Position numbers and translations under genes: made by a program
Origin: Microbispora siamensis
Lineage (GTDB): Bacteria > Actinomycetota > Actinomycetes > Streptosporangiales > Streptosporangiaceae
Length of the DNA stretch: 64,000 nucleotides
Direction of reading: 5' to 3'
Assembly: GCF_016863095.1 (NCBI RefSeq)
Contig: NZ_BOOF01000028.1
Location: forward strand, 62,001 to 126,000
The notes under the pieces: model-generated
Databases searched by the model: none
Told to the model about the DNA's origin: nothing
Seen by the model: only the letters and a program-made list of their open reading frames with translations
In this document: piece by piece, positions 38,829 to 48,398 of the stretch
How the letters are laid out: each line of letters starts with the position of its first letter
How positions within the stretch are numbered: the stretch's first letter is position 1

Positions 38829-39575
38829 TCAGCGTCGTCCCAGGAAGCAGGCGGCGACGCCGGCGGCCAGGGCGAGCGCCGCGCCGCCCGCCCAGCGCCA
38901 CATCGCGGGCAGGTCGCGGGTGGTCACCACGGGATCCGGCGGCAGGCCGTACGTCTCCGGCTCGTCGAGCAGGAGGAAGAACGCGCCGGTGCCGCCCACC
39001 CCGTTGTCCGGGTTCGCGCCGTACAGCCGGGCCTCGGTCGTGCCCTCGGCGTGCAGCCGTTCGACCCGTTCCTCGGCCCGCTGCCGCAGCTCGTCGAGCG
39101 GCCCGAACTGGATGGACTTCGTCGGGCACGCCTTGGCGCAGGCGGGCTCCATGCCGCCGCGCAGCCGGTCGTAGCACAGCGTGCACTTCCACGCCCGGCC
39201 GTCGTCCTCCCTGCGGTCGATCACGCCGTACGGGCAGGCGGGGACGCAGTAGCCACAGCCGTTGCAGACGTCGGACTGGACGACGACGGTGTCGAACTCG
39301 GTGCGGAACAGCGCCCCGGTGGGGCAGACGTCGAGGCAGGCGGCGTGGGTGCAGTGCTTGCACACGTCCGACGACATCAGCCACCGGCCGTCCTGCTCGA
39401 CGAACGCGACGTGCCGCCAGGTGCTCGCGCCGAGCGCGCCGGTGTTGTCGTAGGAGGTGGCCCGGAACACGAACCCGTCGTCGGGCACGTTGTTCCACTC
39501 CTTGCAGGCCACCTCGCAGGCCTTGCACCCGATGCAGATGGACGTGTCGGTGAAGAACCCCACTCGCTCAGCCAT
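38829..39575 (-). CDS. fdhB: Formate dehydrogenase iron-sulfur subunit, 4Fe-4S ferredoxin type
   Basis: The 248-residue protein has four ferredoxin-type Cys clusters: CIGCKACEVACKEWNN, CKHCTHAACLDVCPTGAL, CNGCGYCVPACPYGV and CTLCYDRLRGGMEPACAKAC. A C-terminal TM helix (WAGGAALALAAGVAACFLG) anchors it to the membrane next to the NrfD-like subunit. It takes electrons from the catalytic subunit. Its start overlaps the end of the catalytic gene by 8 nt. Confidence 0.9.
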   Translation of the reverse strand: MAERVGFFTDTSICIGCKACEVACKEWNNVPDDGFVFRATSYDNTGALGASTWRHVAFVEQDGRWLMSSDVCKHCTHAACLDVCPTGALFRTEFDTVVVQSDVCNGCGYCVPACPYGVIDRREDDGRAWKCTLCYDRLRGGMEPACAKACPTKSIQFGPLDELRQRAEERVERLHAEGTTEARLYGANPDNGVGGTGAFFLLLDEPETYGLPPDPVVTTRDLPAMWRWAGGAALALAAGVAACFLGRR

Positions 39576-42500
39576 GGCGATACCTCTCGACCAGGTCGAG
39601 CAGCGCCGTGCCGCGCGGGCGCCGTCCGGGCAGGACGTCGCAGGTGCCGGCCTTGCTCTCCTGGATGTAGACGTTCGGGTCGAGCACGATCGACGGCAGG
39701 TCGTTGACGACGTCCCCGGTGATCACTCCGCCACTGCTGTATCCCCAGTGGTACGGCATGATCACCTGGTGGACGGTCCGGCCGTTCAGCCGCAGGGGCC
39801 GCACCCGGCCGGTCACGAGCACGCGCAACTCGATCGCGGTCCGCGCGGTGACGATCGTCGCCCAGTCGCCGTTCTCCAGCCCGAGCTCCTCCGCCATGTC
39901 CGGGGACACCTCGCAGAACGCCTCCGGCTGGAGCTCCGCCAGGTACGGCAGGGGCCTGCTCATCGCGCCCGTCGTGTGGTGCTCGGTGAGCCTGCTCGTC
40001 GTGTAGACGTACGGGAAGCGGGGCGACAGCGCCGGGTTGTACGGGTTCTCCGGGCGGTCGATGGTCCGGCGGGCCGGGTTGGCCTGCTGCGCGTACAGCG
40101 CGTTGCGCACCGGCGACTCGTGCGGCTCGTAGTGGGTGGGCAGCGGCCCGTCCGACAGCCCGGACGGGACGTACAGCCAGCCCCTGCCGTCCGACTGCAT
40201 GATGAACGGGTCGGTCCCGCCCAGCGCGTCCTGGGCCTTGGCCCCCTCGGGCGGCACGTAGTCGGGAGCCTTGTCCTCCTCGAAGTCGGGCACGTCAGGT
40301 CCGGTCCACTTGGTCCCGTCCCAGTAGACGTACTTCTTCCGCTCGCTCCACGGGCGGCCCTGCGGGTCGGCCGAGGCGCGGTTGTAGAGGATGCGCCGGT
40401 TCGCCGGCCAGGCCCAGCCCCATTCGAGCGCGACGGGACCCTGCTCGGTGTGCGGCGTGCGCCGGGCCGCCATGTTGACCCCGTCGGCGTACACCCCGCA
40501 GTAGATCCAGCAGCCGCAGCTCGTCGAGCCGTCGGGCTTGAGCTCCCGCAGCGACGCCAGCAGGCGGCCGTCGGCGGCCCTGCCGTTGATCTCCCGCAGC
40601 ACGGCCTCGGCGTCGGGATCGCGCTGCTCGCCGATCTCCGGGTAGTCCCAGGTCAGCTCCTTCACCGGCCGGTCGATCTCGTCGTCGCCGAGGCGCTGCC
40701 TGATCCGCTTGCCGAGGTGGTAGAAGAACCACAGGTCGCTGCGGCAGTCGTCCGGCGGGTCGAGTGCCTTCTCCCGCCACTGCAGCAGCCGCTGGGTGTT
40801 GGTGAAGGTGCCCTCCTTCTCCACGTGACTCGCGGCCGGCATGAAGAAGACCTCGGTGCCGATCTCCTCGGTCCGCAGCTCGCCCGTCTCGATCTCGGGC
40901 GCGTCCTTCCAGAACGTCGCGGTCTCCACCAGCATGAGGTCGCGGACCACCAGCCAGTCGAGGTTCGCCAGGCCCAGCCGCTGCGCCTTGCCGTTGGCCG
41001 AGCCGACCGCCGGGTTCTCGCCCACGACGAAGTAGCCCTTGACCGTCCCGTCGATCTGGCCCATCACGGTCGCGTAGTGGCCGTGGTCGCCGGTGAGGCG
41101 CGGCAGGTAGTCGAAGCAGTAGTCGTTGGCCTCCGTCGCCGCGTCGCCCCACCATGCCTTGAGCAGGCTGACGACGTACGCCCGCCGGTTGCCCCACCAG
41201 CCGGTGTCGGCGCCCTCCCGCTCCAGGTAGTGGTCGAGGCCGTCGTGCCGGTGGGCGTGCGGCATCGCGATGTATCCCGGCAGCAGGTTGAACAGCGTCG
41301 GGATGTCCGTGGAGCCCTGGATGCTCGCGTGCCCGCGCAGCGCCATGATGCCGCCGCCCGGCCGGCCCATGTTCCCCAGCAGGAGCTGCAGGATCGCGGC
41401 GGCCCTGATGTACTGCACGCCGACCGAGTGCTGCGTCCAGCCGACGGAGTAGACCCACGCCGTGGTCCGCTCCCGGCCCGAGTTGGCCGTGATCGCCTCG
41501 GCCAGCTCGTGGAACCGCTCCGGCGGGATGCCGCACAGCTCCTCGACCATCTCGGGCGTGTAGCGCGAGTAGTGCCGCTTGAGTATCTGGTAGACGCACC
41601 GCGGGTCGGTCAGCGTCGGGTCGGCCGGCGGCGTCGCGCTGGCGCCGGCGCCGCGCGCGCCGTAGGAGTCGGACCCCGCCGCCTCCGCGTGGCGCCTGCC
41701 GCCCTCGGTCTGCTCCTCCTCCTCGGGCACGTCGCCCTCGTACGCCCAGCTCGACGGGTCGTACCTGCCGGTCTCCTCGTCGTAGCCGGAGAACAGGCCG
41801 TCGAGGTCCTCGGTGTCGCGGAAGTCCTTGTTCACCAGGGTCGCGGCGTTCGTGTACGCGAGGACGTACTCGCGGAAGTCGAGCCCGTTCGACAGCACGT
41901 AGTTGATCAGCGCGCCGAGCAGCACGATATCCGTGCCGGCGCGGATCGCCAGATACCTGTCCACGGTCGCGCTCGTGCGGCTGAAGCGCGGGTCGATGTG
42001 GAAGACCTTCGCGCCGCGCGCACGCGCCTCCATCACCCACTGGTACCCCACCGGATGGCACTCGGCCATGTTGGAGCCCTGGATGACGATGCAGTCAGCG
42101 TTGGCCAGATCCTGCTGATACTGGGTCGCGCCGCCACGCCCGAAGCTGGTCCCCAGACCGGGGACGGTGGAGGAGTGTCATATGCGCGCCTGGTTCTCGA
42201 CCTGGATCGCGCCGAGGGCGGTGTAGAGCTTCTTCATCAGGTAGTTCTCTTCGTTGTCGAGCGTCGCCCCGCCCAGGCCGGCGATGCCCAGAGTCCTCCT
42301 GACCTCCTGCCCCTCGTGCGTCTGCTGCCAGGTCTCGCGCCGGGTCCGCACGACCCGGTCGGCGATCATGTCCATCGCGGTCTCGAGGTCGAGCGGCTCC
42401 CACTCGGTGCCGTACGGCCTGCGGTAGAGGATCTTCGTCTGGCGGCCGGGGTGGGTGACGAGCTGCTTGCTGGCCGAGCCCTTCGGGCACAGCCGCCCGC

Positions 42501-42735
42501 GGGAGATCGGCGAGTCGGGGTCGCCCTCGATCTGGGTGACCTTGCCGTCCTTGACGTAGACGAGCTGGCCGCAGCCGACGGCGCAGTAAGGGCAGACGGA
42601 ACGCGCGACCGTCTCGGCCCCCTCGACCCGGGGCCGCAAGGCGTCCGTACGCGCCGAGCGCGCCGCCTGCCCTCTGCCGTCCTCTCCCTTGAGCTGCCGG
42701 ATCACCGGCCAGCGGGAGAGCCATCCACCACCCAC
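39568..42735 (-). CDS. fdhA: Formate dehydrogenase catalytic subunit, selenoprotein (Sec186 encoded by in-frame TGA)
   Basis: The 1055-residue molybdenum/tungsten bis-MGD enzyme is read through TGA at 42178-42180. Before it lie the 4Fe-4S motif VCPYCAVGCGQLVYVKDGK, GRLCPKGSASKQLV and VENQARI. After it comes HSSTVPGLGTSFGRGGATQ, the classical FdnG/FdhA active-site loop with Sec. A SECIS hairpin follows the TGA. CIVIQGSNMAECHPVGYQWV is a further family motif. No Tat signal is visible, so the enzyme faces the cytoplasm. Start GTG at 42735 has AGAGG just upstream. Formate is oxidised to CO2; electrons go via the iron-sulfur and NrfD-like subunits to the respiratory chain. Confidence 0.95.
42149..42180 (-). 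promoter_or_regulatory. SECIS element and Sec UGA codon in fdhA
   Basis: On the coding strand TGA (42180-42178) is followed after 18 nt by the pentaloop GGTCT, closed by a 6-bp stem GTCCCC / GGGGAC. The E. coli fdhF SECIS also has a GGUCU loop, starting 18 nt after UGA, so sequence and spacing match the known SelB-binding hairpin. Confidence 0.92.
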
Positions 42736-42764
42736 GACGCCTCTGATGCCCCAGTGGTGACGGT

Positions 42765-45710
42765 CTAATCAGTCGTGCCGGTCCAATCATGAGAAATCGC
42801 CGTGTCTTCGGCCACCTGCCGGGACGTGACCGCGTGGAGGTAGCCGCGGGCGAGCGCGCGACGCCCGGACGAGCGGTGCAGCTCGCCGAGCATCCGCCGC
42901 GTGGCCGCCTCCCCGCTGCGGTCGCCGAGCTGCCGGAAGATCGCCAGCGAGCTCTCCAGCCGGGCCGAGCCGTGCCGCCAGTCGCCCCTGGCCGCCTGGA
43001 GCCCGCCCAGCCCCTGCATGGCGTACGCCGCGCAGTGCCGGTCGCCGAAGCCCTCGAATATCGTCAGCGCGCGGCCCTGGGCGCGCATGGCCCGTCCGGT
43101 CTCCCCCGCGAGGTCGTGCAGGCGGCCGATCTGGAGCGACACGCAGCCCTCCCGGTGGGCGTCGCCGAGCTCCCGCGCCATGCGCAGCGCGCCGCCGAGC
43201 CAGTCGGCGGCACCGTTCAGGTCGCCCGCGCTCAGGCAGGTGCGCCCGAGCGCCTGCCGTGCGTACGCCTCGCCCGACCGGTCGTCCAGCGACACGAACA
43301 TTCCGAGGGCCCTGCGGAAGTGCCGGGACGCGGCGGCCCGGTCGCCCCGGAACTGGCCCACCGCGCCCAGCCCGCAGACCGACACCGCCTCGCCCCTGAC
43401 GTCCCCGAGCGTACGGAAGATCATCCGGGAGCGGCGGAACATGCCGGCGGCCTGGACGTACCTGTCCCGATAGAGGGCCACCTGGCCGAGCCCCCGCAGC
43501 ATCGCGGCCTCGCCCGCCCGGTCTCCGGCCGCGCGGGCCGCCTCCAGGGCGACGCGGTGGGTCTCCTCCCAGGCGCCGAGGTGACAGCGCAGGTCGAAGT
43601 ACGGCACGAGCGCCGCCGCCAGGCCCCAGGCGGCGCCGGCCAGCCCCGCGTCCGCGGCCAGCCGTACGGCCTCGACCAGGGTCTCGTGCTCGGCGCCGAA
43701 CCAGGAGACCGGGTCGGCGGCGACCCGGCGCAGGGCGTCCTCGGGCAGCCGCCAGCGCCGGGCGGCGGGCGAGGTCAGGCGGAAGACCGTGGTGGGCAGC
43801 CGGGCCGTGGCGTGTTCCGCGGCGGCCGTCCAGCCGGCGACCACCCGCGCCAGCGCCGGCATGTCCACCTCCCCCGCCTTGTCCCTGGCGTCGACGCGCA
43901 GCAGGTCGGGCAGCCGGTAGCGGGGCTGGCCGAGGGGGTCGGTCCCCTCCGGGCGCAGCAGGTTCGCGTCGACCAGCACGTCGGTCACGTCGTCGCTGCG
44001 GTGCCGGTCGAGCACGGCGTCGACCACCCAGCCGGGCAGCGGCCGGGTGCCGAGCAGGCCGAGCGCGCGGAACGTGCGCGCGGCGTCGTCCGGCAGCAGT
44101 CGGTAGCTGCGGTCGAACGACTCCCGCACCTCCAGGTCGCCGGCGCGCAGCTCGGCGAGCCTGGCCGTCTCGTCGTCGAGCCGCCGCCGCAGCACCGCCG
44201 GGGACCAGCCGGGCCGGGCGGCCAGCCGAGCCCCGGCCACCCGGACCGCGAGCGGCAGCCGGCCGCAGGCCCGCACGATGGCGGCGGCCTCCTCCGGCTC
44301 CCGTTCCAGCCGCTCCGCGCCGACGATCGCCGTCAGCAGTCCCAGCGCCTCGGCCTGCGGCAGGACGTCCAGGTCGATCCGCGCGGCGCCGGGAAGCTCG
44401 GTGATGCGGCGCCTGCCGGTCACGACGACGGCGCTGCCGCCGCCCGGCAGCAGCGGCCGCACCTGCGCGGCGCCCGCCGCGTCGTCGAGCACGACCAGCA
44501 TCGGCCGTTCGGCGAGCAGCGTGCGGTAGAGCGCGGCGCGCTCGTGAACGGTGGGCGGCAGCGGCTCCGCCGCGCCGAGCGCGCGCAGCGCCTCGGCCAG
44601 CAGCTCCCCCGGCTCGACCGGCGCCCCGGCGGCGCCGTGCGGAGTGTCGCCGGGCTGCGCGGTGTCGTTGAGCTTCGCGGCGGTGTCGCTGGGCTGCGCG
44701 GTGTCATCTGGCTGCGCGGTGTCATCTGGCTGCGCGGTGTCGGTGCCGCCGAGCGACAGGAAGAGCTGGCCGTGGGGGTAGGCCTCGCGGACGGCGTGCG
44801 CGCAGCGCACCGCGAGCGCGGTCTTGCCGACGCCCGGCGGCCCGGTGACGACGGCGACCCCGCCGGGGGCGAGCGCCCGGGTAAGCGCCGCCACCTCGGC
44901 GGCCCGTCCGGTGAAGTCCACCAGGTCGGGCGGCAGCTGACGCGGCACGGCCCGCGGGGGCCGCTCCCCGGCGAGCACGGCCTCGTGCGCCCGGCGCAGC
45001 TCGGGGCCGGGCTCGACGCCGAGTTCGGTCACGAGGTGCTCGCGGATCGTGGCGAAGGCGTGCAGCGCCTCGCCCTGCCGCCCCGACCAGTGCAGGGCCA
45101 GCATGAGCCTGCGCCACAGGTCCTCGCGGAAGGGATGGTCGGCGAGCAGGGCCCGCAGCTCCCCGACCGCCTCGCCGTACTCTCCGGCCGCCATGAGCAG
45201 CTCGACCAGGTCCTCGGCGGCGCGCAACCGCGCCTGGGCGAGCCGTTCGAGCCTGCGGTCCCACAGCGGGCTTCCGGGCAGGTCGGACAGTGGGACGCCC
45301 TGCCACAGCGCCAGCGCCCGTGCCAGCAGGCCGGCCGCCTCGTCCGGCCTGCCCCGCGCCCGGCACTCCCGCGCGGCGGCCACCCGCTCCTCGAACAGCA
45401 GCAGGTCGAGCTCGTGCGGCGGCAGCTCGATCGCGTACCCCGCTCCCAGGGCCCGGATGCGGGCCGGGGCCTGCCCGAGCTCCGCGCGCAGGGCGCTCGC
45501 GTACGTGCGGAGGTTGGCCGCGGTCGAGCGCGGCCGGTGGCCCGGCCACAGCACCTCGGCGAGCTCGTCGCCGCCGACCGTGTGGTTGGCGTGGAGGAGA
45601 AGGGTGGCCAGGAGCATGCGGGGTTTCCGGCCGCCGAGCCGTGGCGCCGCGCCCGGCAGGCGGACCTCCAGCGGACCGAGCACGCTGAACGTTGGCTTAT
45701 CGACTGTCAT
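42765..45710 (-). CDS. AfsR/SARP-type regulator with BTAD, NB-ARC and TPR domains
   Basis: The protein has 981 residues. Residues 1-95 form the OmpR-like DNA-binding domain (FSVLGPLEVRLPGAAPRLGG, GDELAEVLWPGHRP). Residues 100-245 form the BTAD helical domain. An NB-ARC/AAA-like ATPase has its P-loop GPPGVGKT at 290-297. A short repeat tract is inserted at about residues 325-360 (variants of DTAQPDD). TPR-like repeats fill the C-terminal 300 residues (AVSVCGLGAVGQFRGDRAAA). Such proteins activate secondary-metabolite genes or cell-wide responses. GGGGGAG lies about 10 nt upstream of the ATG at 45710; an ATG at 45749 is possible. It ends 29 nt before the formate dehydrogenase start in the same direction. 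Confidence 0.85.
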   Translation of the reverse strand: MTVDKPTFSVLGPLEVRLPGAAPRLGGRKPRMLLATLLLHANHTVGGDELAEVLWPGHRPRSTAANLRTYASALRAELGQAPARIRALGAGYAIELPPHELDLLLFEERVAAARECRARGRPDEAAGLLARALALWQGVPLSDLPGSPLWDRRLERLAQARLRAAEDLVELLMAAGEYGEAVGELRALLADHPFREDLWRRLMLALHWSGRQGEALHAFATIREHLVTELGVEPGPELRRAHEAVLAGERPPRAVPRQLPPDLVDFTGRAAEVAALTRALAPGGVAVVTGPPGVGKTALAVRCAHAVREAYPHGQLFLSLGGTDTAQPDDTAQPDDTAQPSDTAAKLNDTAQPGDTPHGAAGAPVEPGELLAEALRALGAAEPLPPTVHERAALYRTLLAERPMLVVLDDAAGAAQVRPLLPGGGSAVVVTGRRRITELPGAARIDLDVLPQAEALGLLTAIVGAERLEREPEEAAAIVRACGRLPLAVRVAGARLAARPGWSPAVLRRRLDDETARLAELRAGDLEVRESFDRSYRLLPDDAARTFRALGLLGTRPLPGWVVDAVLDRHRSDDVTDVLVDANLLRPEGTDPLGQPRYRLPDLLRVDARDKAGEVDMPALARVVAGWTAAAEHATARLPTTVFRLTSPAARRWRLPEDALRRVAADPVSWFGAEHETLVEAVRLAADAGLAGAAWGLAAALVPYFDLRCHLGAWEETHRVALEAARAAGDRAGEAAMLRGLGQVALYRDRYVQAAGMFRRSRMIFRTLGDVRGEAVSVCGLGAVGQFRGDRAAASRHFRRALGMFVSLDDRSGEAYARQALGRTCLSAGDLNGAADWLGGALRMARELGDAHREGCVSLQIGRLHDLAGETGRAMRAQGRALTIFEGFGDRHCAAYAMQGLGGLQAARGDWRHGSARLESSLAIFRQLGDRSGEAATRRMLGELHRSSGRRALARGYLHAVTSRQVAEDTAISHDWTGTTD

Positions 45711-45815
45711 GACCGCGTTGCTCCCCCTGTCGAAGGACCGGTTCGCCATGACTCGCCCACCCTTTGTACCGAGTCTTGATGTTTTTTGTGCAGTAGATTC
45801 CGACTCTTTTTGGTC

Positions 45816-46718
45816 ATGAGACTCAAATCGCTTGTCACGGCGGGCCTCGCGGTGGTCCTCGGCCTCGCGTTCGGCGCCGCCACCGCCCCGGCGGCCTCCG
45901 CGGCGGGTCCGCGCCCGGACTTCCAGATGCCGTTCCCCTGCGGCCAGGTGTGGACCGGCAACTCCAACGCCAGCAGCGCCCACCAGTCGTACGAGATCGA
46001 CTTCAACCGCGGCAGCACGGCCGACGCGGACCTCGGCGACCCGGTCGTGGCGGCGGCGGCCGGCACGGTGGTCATCGCCGCCAACCAGGGGTCGACCAAC
46101 GGCTTCGGCAACCTCGTCAAGATCGACCACGGGGGCGGCTGGTTCACCTACTACGCCCATCTGCGGGTCATGTCGGTGAGCCAGGGCGCGCAGGTCAGCC
46201 AGGGCCAGAAGATCGGCGAGGTCGGCAACACCAGTAAGCCTGGCAACAACATCTCCCCGCACCTGCACTACGAGGTGCGCACCAGCGACACGTCCTACCC
46301 CGCCAACATCCAGAAGGCGGTGTTCAACGGGGTCACGTTCGGCTACCCCGTGCAGACCGTGACCTCGCACAACTGCGGCGGCGGCGGTTCGTCCAACCCG
46401 TACACCCCGCAGGAGGTCTGCGGCGCCGGCTACTCGGTGATCGACTCCGCCGCCCTCGGCACGGCGGGCACCGTCTACCTGCTCTACAACTCCGGCAACG
46501 GCAACAACTGCGTGGTCACGATGAAGAAGACCTCGCTGGGCACGGCCACCGCGACCAGCGCCTACCTGGAGGTCCAGGGCAAGACCCGGGTGACCGACTC
46601 GGGCAACTACGGCTACTACGCCGGACCCGTGCGCGCCTCGGCCGCCGACACCTGCGTCAAGTGGGGCGGCAAGGCGGGCTCGTCCAGCTACGACAGCCCC
46701 TTCGAGCACTGCGGCTGA
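45816..46718 (+). CDS. Secreted M23 family metallopeptidase with SapA-like C-terminal domain
   Basis: The 301-residue protein has a signal peptide (MRLKSLVTAGLAVVLGLAFG, cleavage near ASA/AG). The LytM/M23 domain spans residues 35-175: HQSYEIDFNRGS gives His and Asp zinc ligands, and SPHLHYEVRTS the HxH motif. A Gly/Ser linker follows, then a 106-residue C-terminal domain starting NPYTPQEVCGAGYSVIDS and ending SPFEHCG. That domain has the features of Streptomyces spore-associated protein A and four conserved Cys. The enzyme should cut peptidoglycan cross-links outside the cell; the C-terminal domain may target it to the wall or spore. Weak ribosome site. Divergent from the SARP gene. Confidence 0.85.
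   Translation: MRLKSLVTAGLAVVLGLAFGAATAPAASAAGPRPDFQMPFPCGQVWTGNSNASSAHQSYEIDFNRGSTADADLGDPVVAAAAGTVVIAANQGSTNGFGNLVKIDHGGGWFTYYAHLRVMSVSQGAQVSQGQKIGEVGNTSKPGNNISPHLHYEVRTSDTSYPANIQKAVFNGVTFGYPVQTVTSHNCGGGGSSNPYTPQEVCGAGYSVIDSAALGTAGTVYLLYNSGNGNNCVVTMKKTSLGTATATSAYLEVQGKTRVTDSGNYGYYAGPVRASAADTCVKWGGKAGSSSYDSPFEHCG
46403..46718 (+). repeat. Duplicated segment, copy 1 (SapA-like domain)
   Basis: This segment encodes the C-terminal domain of the M23 peptidase. Bases 46419-46605 (187 bp) are identical to 47903-48089 in the next gene, and the remaining 3' part is highly similar. The offset between copies is 1484 bp. The near-identity at silent positions shows a recent duplication or gene conversion. 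Confidence 0.92.
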
Positions 46719-46723
46719 TCCCC

Positions 46724-48202
46724 GTGACCGAACTCCTGGTCGTCCGCGGGTCCCGACGTACGGCCCTGACCGCCGTCGGCGTCGTGACGCTCCTGCTGTG
46801 CCTGGCCGGGCTCGTCCCGGCCGGGCCGGCCTCGGCCGCCGAGGGCCCGCTCGCCACCGCCTTCACGCGGGCGGCGGCGGCCCACGGCGTCCCCCGCGAC
46901 CTGCTCGTCGCGCTCGCCTACGCCGAGACCCACCTCGACGGCCATGACGGCAGGCCGAGCGCGAGCGGCGGGTACGGCGTGGCGCACCTGGTCAGCAACC
47001 CCACGCTGCACACCCTGGAGGAGGCGGCGCGGCTCACCGGGGCGCCGGTCGCCTCGCTCAAGGCCGACGACGCGGCCAACGTGGCGGGCGCGGCGGCCGT
47101 CCTGCGGGCCAGGGCCGACGCCCTGGGCCTGGACGCCGCCGCCCGCGCCGACGCCGGTCGCTGGTACACCGCCGTCGCGCGTTACGGCGGGGCGAGCGCG
47201 CCCGAGGTCGCCCGCCTGTACGCGGACGCCGTCTACGACCTGCTGTCGGCCGGGTTCACCGCGCGGACGCCGGCGGGCGAGACGATCAACGTGGCCGCCC
47301 GCCCGGTGAATCCGGACCGGGGAGCCCTCGCGAACGCCCGCGACCTCGACCAGCCGGAGAACCGCACGCTCGCCGCGGCGGCCGTCGACTACCCCGGCGC
47401 GACGTGGGTGCCGGCCAGCACCGCCAACTACGCGGTGTCCGACCGGCCGGCGAGCGACACGATCGACCGCATCGTCATCCACGTCACCCAGGGCTCGTAC
47501 GCCGGGACGATCTCCTGGTTCCAGAACCCCGCCGCCCAGGTCTCCGCACACTACGTCGTACGGTCGTCCGACGGCGCGATCACCCAGATGGTGCGGGAGA
47601 AGGACCGGGCCTGGCACGCGGGCAACTCCGACTACAACCACCACTCCATCGGCATCGAGCACGAGGGATACGTGGACGACGCGTCCTGGTTCACCGACGC
47701 GATGTACCGCTCCTCGGCCGCCCTCGTCCGCTCCATCGCCGCGCGGTACGGCATCCCCAAGGACCGGTCCCACATCGTGGGGCACTACCAGGTCCCCGGG
47801 TCCGACCACACCGATCCCGGGCCGTACTGGGACTGGAACACGTACATGCAGTACGTCACGGGCGGCAGCGGAACCGGGAACCCGTACACGCCGGAGCAGG
47901 TGTGCGGCGCCGGCTACTCGGTGATCGACTCCGCCGCCCTCGGCACGGCGGGCACCGTCTACCTGCTCTACAACTCCGGCAACGGCAACAACTGCGTGGT
48001 CACGATGAAGAAGACCTCGCTGGGCACGGCCACCGCGACCAGCGCCTACCTGGAGGTCCAGGGCAAGACCCGGGTGACCGACTCGGGCAGCTACGGCTAC
48101 TACGCCGGGCCGGTACAGGCGGCCGCGGCGGACAAATGCGTGAAGTGGGGCGGCAAGGCGGGCTCGTCCGGGTACGACAGCCCGTTCGAGCACTGCGGCT
48201 GA
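46724..48202 (+). CDS. Secreted N-acetylmuramoyl-L-alanine amidase with SapA-like C-terminal domain
   Basis: The protein has 492 residues. GTG at 46724, five bases after the M23 stop, gives a signal peptide (RRTALTAVGVVTLLLCLAGL, cleavage near ASAAE). Residues 40-150 resemble a transglycosylase-like region (LVALAYAETHLDGHDGRPSA). The Amidase_2 domain follows: DRIVIHVTQGSYAGTISWFQ, HHSIGIEHEGYVD and SHIVGHYQVPGSDHTDPG provide the zinc ligands. The last 106 residues duplicate the SapA-like domain of the upstream peptidase. It cleaves the bond between N-acetylmuramic acid and L-alanine. The pair forms a bicistronic wall-hydrolase operon. Confidence 0.87.
   Translation: MTELLVVRGSRRTALTAVGVVTLLLCLAGLVPAGPASAAEGPLATAFTRAAAAHGVPRDLLVALAYAETHLDGHDGRPSASGGYGVAHLVSNPTLHTLEEAARLTGAPVASLKADDAANVAGAAAVLRARADALGLDAAARADAGRWYTAVARYGGASAPEVARLYADAVYDLLSAGFTARTPAGETINVAARPVNPDRGALANARDLDQPENRTLAAAAVDYPGATWVPASTANYAVSDRPASDTIDRIVIHVTQGSYAGTISWFQNPAAQVSAHYVVRSSDGAITQMVREKDRAWHAGNSDYNHHSIGIEHEGYVDDASWFTDAMYRSSAALVRSIAARYGIPKDRSHIVGHYQVPGSDHTDPGPYWDWNTYMQYVTGGSGTGNPYTPEQVCGAGYSVIDSAALGTAGTVYLLYNSGNGNNCVVTMKKTSLGTATATSAYLEVQGKTRVTDSGSYGYYAGPVQAAAADKCVKWGGKAGSSGYDSPFEHCG
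47886..48202 (+). repeat. Duplicated segment, copy 2 (SapA-like domain)
   Basis: Second copy of the 3' segment described at 46403-46718, encoding NPYTPEQVCGAGYSVIDS to SPFEHCG. Only isolated substitutions separate the two copies, clustered in the last third (for example at the position of 46606). Confidence 0.92.
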
Positions 48203-48230
48203 CCTCTTCCTGATCCGAAGCACGATCCGG

Positions 48231-48257
48231 GGCCCTCGCGCGCCACGCCGCGCGGGG
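48231..48257 (+). terminator. Candidate hairpin terminator after the amidase gene
   Basis: GGCCCTCGCGCG, short loop CCACGC, then CGCGCGGGGTC: imperfect GC-rich inverted repeat 29 nt after the amidase stop. There is no T-run. The call is by eye. Confidence 0.35.
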
Positions 48258-48398
48258 TCCTCGTGCTGTATCTGGGAGAACTCTGAGAGCGTGGGCCCCG
48301 CTGGGTGTAGAGCCCGCAGGGAGGGCATTAAGGGCCTGACCCGGCAGTCCTCGTGGGCGACTCATGCCCGCGGAACCACCCGCACGCAGAGGAATTCG

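Noticed and set aside
42178-42180. Stop codon splitting the formate dehydrogenase gene
   Set aside because: Not a pseudogene or error: conserved Sec position, SECIS hairpin and complete sel genes support read-through.
45711-46709. Long minus-strand frame continuing upstream of the SARP gene
   Set aside because: It is antisense to the M23 peptidase gene, whose domains and signal peptide are clear. The high GC content creates open frames.
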